The notes beneath the pieces are model-generated. The model searched no databases, was not told where the DNA came from, and was given only the letters and a program-made list of their open reading frames with translations. DNA of 64,000 nucleotides from Streptomyces albofaciens JCM 4342 (GTDB taxonomy: Bacteria > Actinomycetota > Actinomycetes > Streptomycetales > Streptomycetaceae): positions 434,001-498,000 of the forward strand of contig NZ_PDCM01000002.1 of NCBI RefSeq assembly GCF_008634025.1, written 5' to 3'. Numbering within the stretch: the stretch's first letter is position 1; every line of letters starts with the position of its first letter. The translations under genes were made by a program, and so were the position numbers. Below are positions 60,205-64,000 of the stretch, piece after piece.

Positions 60205-61707
60205 TCAGCTTTCCGTGAGGTCGAGGTCGAAGGGGGCGGGCGGACGGCCCGCCCAGATCCGGCGCGAGGTGTGCTCGGGATAGGGAACGGTCTGCGATTC
60301 GGCGGCCAGGATGCGCGTGAGCTGTTGGTCGGGGTGGTAGGCGGGCCATCCGGGGTCACCGGTGGTGACGAACCGGACCCATGCCTGCCGGAGTTCCCGG
60401 GAGACCGCGACGGCCTCGGGAGGCGGCTGGTCGCCGAAGAGCTGCTTGCCGATGGGGCTGTCCATCGTGCCGAACGCCAGGGGCACGTCGAGACTGTGAC
60501 AGGCACCCAGGCTGCCTCCCAGCGCCGGGGAGGCGAGACCCAGCTCGAACAGGTACGAGCTGCCGCCGGCTGTGGCGTTCGCCTCGGCCAGCAGCAGCGA
60601 CGGCATCCGGAAGGTGGCGTCGGAGAACACTGTTTCCAGCAGTTCTTCCGGGGTGGCGCGCGGGTGGGCGGCGCGGTAGGCGTCCGGGCCGCCCGGTGCC
60701 GGGGCGAGCAGGTCCAAGGCGGTGCGGGCGTCCTCGTCGGTGAACGTGCCCCGCCGCCCGGTCATGACGCTGAACAGCCGGAATTCGTCGCGCATATGGC
60801 CGGCGAGGAGTTCGATGCCGCTCGCACGGCCACTGGACAAGGCGGTCCAGGGTGTTTCGCCCAGGACTTCGCCGTCGACCACGGGGCACACGGCGATGCC
60901 GACGTGGGCGAGCCGTCCCCAGCTCTGCTGGTGGCGGGGGAGGTCGGCGCCCAGGGCGGTGACCTCGTCGGCCAGGCGTTGCGGGGCGATGTCGCCGAAG
61001 GCCTCGGCGGTGGGCGCGGTGCCGAGCCGGTCCGCGAGCGCGGCGGCGACCTGTCGGGCAAGCGCGGGGGTGCAGTGGAAGCCCGGCACCGAATGGGTGA
61101 TGGCCCGGCGGAACAGAGGGCGCGCCGGCTTCATCGTCAGCAAGGCGGCGACCGATCCCGCCCCGGCGGACTGTCCGGCAACGGTGACCAGGTCAGGGTC
61201 TCCTCCGAAGCGGGCGATGTTGCGCTGTACCCAGTGCAGCGCCGCGATCTGGTCGAGGAAGCCACGGTTGGGCGGGGCGCCGTCGAGCAGGGCGAAGCCC
61301 TCCGCGCCCACCCGGTAGTTGACGCTGACCACGACGAGACCGGCCTCGGCCAGTGCCGTCGGGTCGTACATCGGGTCGCTGGAGTCCGCCGTCATGTAGC
61401 CGCCGCCGGGAAACCACACCAGCACCGGCAGCCCCGCCGCTGACGGGTCCGGGGTACAGACGTTGAGCGTCAGCCAGTCGGTGCCTTTCGCCGAGGGTGC
61501 GCGCACCGGCACGGACTGCGGTCCCAGGGGCCCGAACCGAGCCGCCTGCCGTGTCCCCTCCCAGGGCCGGGGCGGGGCCGGTGCGGCGAACCGGAGCCGG
61601 CCCACGGGCGGCTGGGCATACGGGATGCCGCGGAAGGCCACCTGCCCGCCGCGCCGGCGGCCCTCCACCACGCCCTCCGTCGTACGCACTCTTGGCTGCT
61701 CAGACAT
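60205..61707 (-). CDS. Type B carboxylesterase
   Basis: The 500-residue carboxylesterase/cholinesterase-family protein has the early FRGIPYAQPPVGRLRF signature, oxyanion loop WFPGGGYM and nucleophile motif VTVAGQSAGAGSVAALL (Ser in GQSAG). The late CHSLDVPLAFGT segment supplies the catalytic His. The acid is probably in GHMRDEFRLF or nearby. No signal peptide, so intracellular. ATG 61707 follows GGGGAGGGGCAGCAGC; 38 codons upstream are open but promoter-like. It is divergent from a TetR gene, which very probably regulates it. Confidence 0.92.
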   Translation of the reverse strand: MSEQPRVRTTEGVVEGRRRGGQVAFRGIPYAQPPVGRLRFAAPAPPRPWEGTRQAARFGPLGPQSVPVRAPSAKGTDWLTLNVCTPDPSAAGLPVLVWFPGGGYMTADSSDPMYDPTALAEAGLVVVSVNYRVGAEGFALLDGAPPNRGFLDQIAALHWVQRNIARFGGDPDLVTVAGQSAGAGSVAALLTMKPARPLFRRAITHSVPGFHCTPALARQVAAALADRLGTAPTAEAFGDIAPQRLADEVTALGADLPRHQQSWGRLAHVGIAVCPVVDGEVLGETPWTALSSGRASGIELLAGHMRDEFRLFSVMTGRRGTFTDEDARTALDLLAPAPGGPDAYRAAHPRATPEELLETVFSDATFRMPSLLLAEANATAGGSSYLFELGLASPALGGSLGACHSLDVPLAFGTMDSPIGKQLFGDQPPPEAVAVSRELRQAWVRFVTTGDPGWPAYHPDQQLTRILAAESQTVPYPEHTSRRIWAGRPPAPFDLDLTES

Positions 61708-61773
61708 GCTGCTGCCCCTCCCCGGCCGGCCGGTCGGCCGGTCGTCACGTCGAAGGGCCCCAGCGTTATCGGC

Positions 61774-61796
61774 CAACTGTATTATGTCAACTGTAT
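61774..61796. promoter_or_regulatory. Candidate operator, direct repeats in tetR/esterase divergent promoter
   Basis: CAACTGTAT occurs at 61774-61782 and 61788-61796, 14 bp apart, in an unusually AT-rich stretch (CTGTATTATGTCAACTGTAT). It lies between the divergent esterase and tetR starts, 67 and 55 bp away. Confidence 0.5.
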
Positions 61797-61850
61797 GGCA
61801 ACGCGGGCGGACCGCGGGCACCGAGACGACCAGCTACAGAGAGGCCGACC

Positions 61851-62534
61851 ATGCCGAAGCAGGTGGACCACCGTGAACGCCGCGAGACGATCGCCCGGGC
61901 GCTGTGGCGTGTGGTCGAGCGGCGCGGCGCGATACACCTGACGATGCGCGAGGTCGCACAGGAGGCCGGCCTCTCCCACGGGGCGGTACAGCACTACTTC
62001 GCCTCCCGCGAGGCGATGCTGACCTTCGCGATGGACTTCGCGGCCGAACAGACCGCACTGCGCGTCGGCCGGGGCGTACAGGAACTCGGCGACCGGCCGC
62101 ACCCCCGCGCCGTGCTCCGGCTGATGCTCACCGAAATGCTCCCTTTGCATGCCGACGCCCGTGCGACCAGCCGGATGAGCGCGGCCTATGTCCTGGAGGC
62201 GCTGCACGACGAGAGCGTTCACGCACGGGCGCGCGACGGGATGCTCCAGGGGCGCGCCACCGTGGAGCGGCTGGTCCGCCAGGCCATCGCCGACGGGCAC
62301 ATCAGCCCCGACCGCGACCCGGCCACCGAGACCAACCTGCTTCTCGCCCTGACCGGCTTCACTCCCCTGCTCGAACTGAACGTGCTCGACCCCCAAGAGG
62401 TCCTCACCGCCGTCGACCGCTACCTGGACCGGCTGTTCACGCAAGAAGAGCATCGCCCGGGGACGAAACGGGGAACCGGTACGACAAACCGCCTTCCCGA
62501 ACCCGGCACCGCCGCTGCACCGGACAGAAACTGA
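61851..62534 (+). CDS. TetR-family regulator
   Basis: The 227-residue regulator has the N-terminal helix-turn-helix RRETIARALWRVVERRGAIHLTMREVAQEAGLSHGAVQHYFASREAMLTFAMD, very typical of TetR. A helical ligand domain follows (VLRLMLTEMLPLHADARATSRM; LLALTGFTPLLELNVLDPQEVL). The C-terminal tail (TKRGTGTTNRLPEPG) is disordered. ATG 61851 has AGAGAGGCCGACC upstream. It is divergent from the carboxylesterase gene with an AT-rich repeated operator between, so the esterase is the likely target. Confidence 0.92.
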   Translation: MPKQVDHRERRETIARALWRVVERRGAIHLTMREVAQEAGLSHGAVQHYFASREAMLTFAMDFAAEQTALRVGRGVQELGDRPHPRAVLRLMLTEMLPLHADARATSRMSAAYVLEALHDESVHARARDGMLQGRATVERLVRQAIADGHISPDRDPATETNLLLALTGFTPLLELNVLDPQEVLTAVDRYLDRLFTQEEHRPGTKRGTGTTNRLPEPGTAAAPDRN

Positions 62535-62660
62535 TCCGCAGAGGCTGCGCGAACACGTCGTTGACCTGCCGGGCGGCGGGCATCCTGGCCGCATTCGCCG
62601 GGGAATCGCGCGAAAGGCACGGCCCTGGCGGCAGGGCTATGGCAGGGGCTATGGCAGGCG

Positions 62661-63761
62661 CTATGCCTTGAGGTGGCCGCTCATCCACTCCAGGGCGGCG
62701 GGTATCTCCCGGCGCCAGGTGTTGAAGCTGTGGCCACCGCTGTCGAGGATGATCGACGCGATGCGGCCAGGGGACTTGGTCTGCTGGATGAACTTCAGCG
62801 TGTCCCGGTAATTCGGCTCGCCCTGCTTGCTGGAGGTGACGAGGAGGTTCACCGGCGCAGCGGGAAGGTGTTTCTGCCGCCACAGCAGGTTGTTCTCCCG
62901 CTCCAGCTGCTTGTCGCCGCCGAACAGGTCGCCGGTCTTGGCGTCGCGGGGGGCTTTGTAATCGGCGGAAAGGGCCACGCCGGTGGAGAACGCCTTCGGG
63001 TGGCGCATGGGCATCTTCAGGGCGCAGTAGCCGCCCGTGGAGTCCCCTATGACGCCCCAGTTCCTGGCCTCGGTGCCCACCCGGTAGTGGCCGGCTATGT
63101 CGTGGCGTACGTCGTCGGTGAAGAAGGCCTCGGTCTGCGGGCCCTTCGGGACGTCCACACACTCCGTGTCGCGGCCCGGCACGACGGCCGGGCTCATCAT
63201 CACCAGTATGGTCGGCTGCATCTTGTTCTTGCGGACCAGGTCGTGCTGGGTCTGCGGAAAGTGCAGCTTTTTGTAGAGGTTCTGCGCGATGCCCGGGTAG
63301 CCGGTCAGCACCACGGAGGCCGGGAACCGCTTGTTCGCGTACTTGGCCTGGAAGTATTCCGGCGGCAGATACACGAACGCCGGGCTGTTGATCTTGGATT
63401 TCTCGCCCTTGAGCACGACCTTCTCGATCCGGCCGGCGGCCTGGGGCCGGGAACCGCCGGGCAGACCCGATTGCTCACTGCCGAGCACCTTCACCTTGGC
63501 GCCGTTCGGACCGGTGCTCACGACATCCTGCTTCTCGCCGAGCAGTTCCCCCCAGGAGCCGAAGAAGAGGTGCGCATTGTTCGCGAGAAGACCGACCACC
63601 GCGAAAATCGACAACTGGGTCGCCAGCAGCAGGCCGACACGGCCGACGACCGCGCGCCAGTTGCGCTTGGACAGGCGAGGCCACAGCCAGATGGTCAGGG
63701 CGAAGAGCCCTACCGCGAAAAGGACGGCCAGGAGCAGCACGTTCTTACTGGTGAGACCCAT
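62661..63761 (-). CDS. Membrane-anchored esterase (esterase D / antigen 85-like fold)
   Basis: The 366-residue protein has two N-terminal transmembrane segments, VLLLAVLFAVGLFALTIWLW (about 8-27) and VVGRVGLLLATQLSIFAVVGLLA (about 40-62). An extracytoplasmic alpha/beta-hydrolase domain of the putative esterase family follows (PF00756). Its strand FPASVVLTGYPG, nucleophile elbow GVIGDSTGGYCALKM (Ser in GDSTGG), acid-region strand VNLLVTSSKQGE and catalytic His in ILDSGGHSFNTWRREIP match antigen 85/esterase-D relatives. ATG 63761 precedes the first helix; the ribosome site is poor. Such actinobacterial proteins act on cell-envelope or lipid esters; the substrate is unknown. Confidence 0.9.
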   Translation of the reverse strand: MGLTSKNVLLLAVLFAVGLFALTIWLWPRLSKRNWRAVVGRVGLLLATQLSIFAVVGLLANNAHLFFGSWGELLGEKQDVVSTGPNGAKVKVLGSEQSGLPGGSRPQAAGRIEKVVLKGEKSKINSPAFVYLPPEYFQAKYANKRFPASVVLTGYPGIAQNLYKKLHFPQTQHDLVRKNKMQPTILVMMSPAVVPGRDTECVDVPKGPQTEAFFTDDVRHDIAGHYRVGTEARNWGVIGDSTGGYCALKMPMRHPKAFSTGVALSADYKAPRDAKTGDLFGGDKQLERENNLLWRQKHLPAAPVNLLVTSSKQGEPNYRDTLKFIQQTKSPGRIASIILDSGGHSFNTWRREIPAALEWMSGHLKA

Positions 63762-64000
63762 GTGGCGCTTTCTTACGGGCGGCCGGTCAGCCGGGCCGCG
63801 GGCGCCGCCCCGGGCTCTGGTACACCGTCGTACAGGGCACAGCAGTCCGGAGATCGCGACGCACACACGCACGTTCTCCCGACCGGGGCGACGGGGAAAC
63901 AACGTCTGACAAGCTAGATGACGAAAAGTCCGGGACGGTTGTGTGGCCTCCGCCACTCCGGTCACGCGGCCCCGCCCGGAAACGGTCCCGCCATGGGTGG
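63762..64000. other. Upstream region of esterase gene
   Basis: This 239-bp stretch runs to the window edge. The esterase frame stays open but becomes low-complexity, so I take it as promoter DNA. No operator or other gene recognised. Confidence 0.4.

Noticed and set aside
63499-63512. Box-like GCGCCGTTCGGACC inside the esterase gene
   Set aside because: Within coding sequence, with no promoter context; probably chance.

Overview
The DNA is very GC-rich, with strong third-position GC bias, GTG as well as ATG starts and AGGAGG-type ribosome sites. The gene families (Rv1733c-like protein, DUF4389, CtaF-type oxidase subunit, SpoIIE-type phosphatase, many universal stress proteins) indicate an actinobacterium, most likely Streptomyces or a close relative. 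No rRNA, tRNA, CRISPR array or complete insertion sequence was seen.

Layout. (1) 1-2.3 kb is the end of an arginine deiminase operon (carbamate kinase, YfcC-type transporter). (2) 2.3-15 kb carries phosphoketolase, a universal stress protein (USP), a HAD phosphatase, small membrane proteins, a LysM protein, an Rv1733c-like protein, DUF4389, a serine hydrolase and polyphosphate kinase 2. (3) 15-29.2 kb is a group 3b [NiFe]-hydrogenase locus. The genes hyhB, a cyclic-nucleotide-binding protein, hyhG, hyhS, hyhL, a CBS protein, hypD, hypE, a flavodoxin and a DevR/OsdR-type response regulator form one tightly packed block. A second block holds the maturation protease, hypF, hypC and a HAD protein, with a USP divergent from it. 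(4) 29.3-42.5 kb carries a GNAT/ADP-forming acyl-CoA synthetase, two USPs, a CBS-BON protein, a flavodoxin, pyruvate phosphate dikinase, a GH65 phosphorylase, GAPDH and a membrane-anchored protein. (5) 42.9-48.4 kb has a copper-storage-like protein, isolated respiratory subunits (ctaD, ctaF, qcrB) and small proteins. (6) 48.4-58.6 kb is a decayed zone with integrase and IS5 remnants and broken lipid kinase, acyl-CoA ligase and SDR genes, interspersed with intact genes for an amine oxidase, TetR, an alpha/beta hydrolase and a SpoIIE-type phosphatase. (7) 58.8-64 kb has a TIM-barrel protein, a carboxylesterase with a TetR regulator, and a membrane-anchored esterase.

How it fits together. Regions 2-4 look like a hypoxia/dormancy island comparable to the DosR regulon of Mycobacterium and the OsdR regulon of Streptomyces coelicolor. 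The response regulator closely resembles DevR. A 14-bp palindrome, GGGCCGTTCGGCCC, lies in most promoter regions from 4.7 to 42 kb, often as two copies 20-24 bp apart, and I did not find it in intergenic DNA after 42 kb. The products would conserve energy without oxygen: carbamate kinase, phosphoketolase, ADP-forming acyl-CoA synthetase, pyruvate phosphate dikinase, PPK2 and phosphorolysis of an alpha-glucoside. The NAD(P)-linked hydrogenase would act as a redox valve. Assignment of the palindrome to this regulator is inference.
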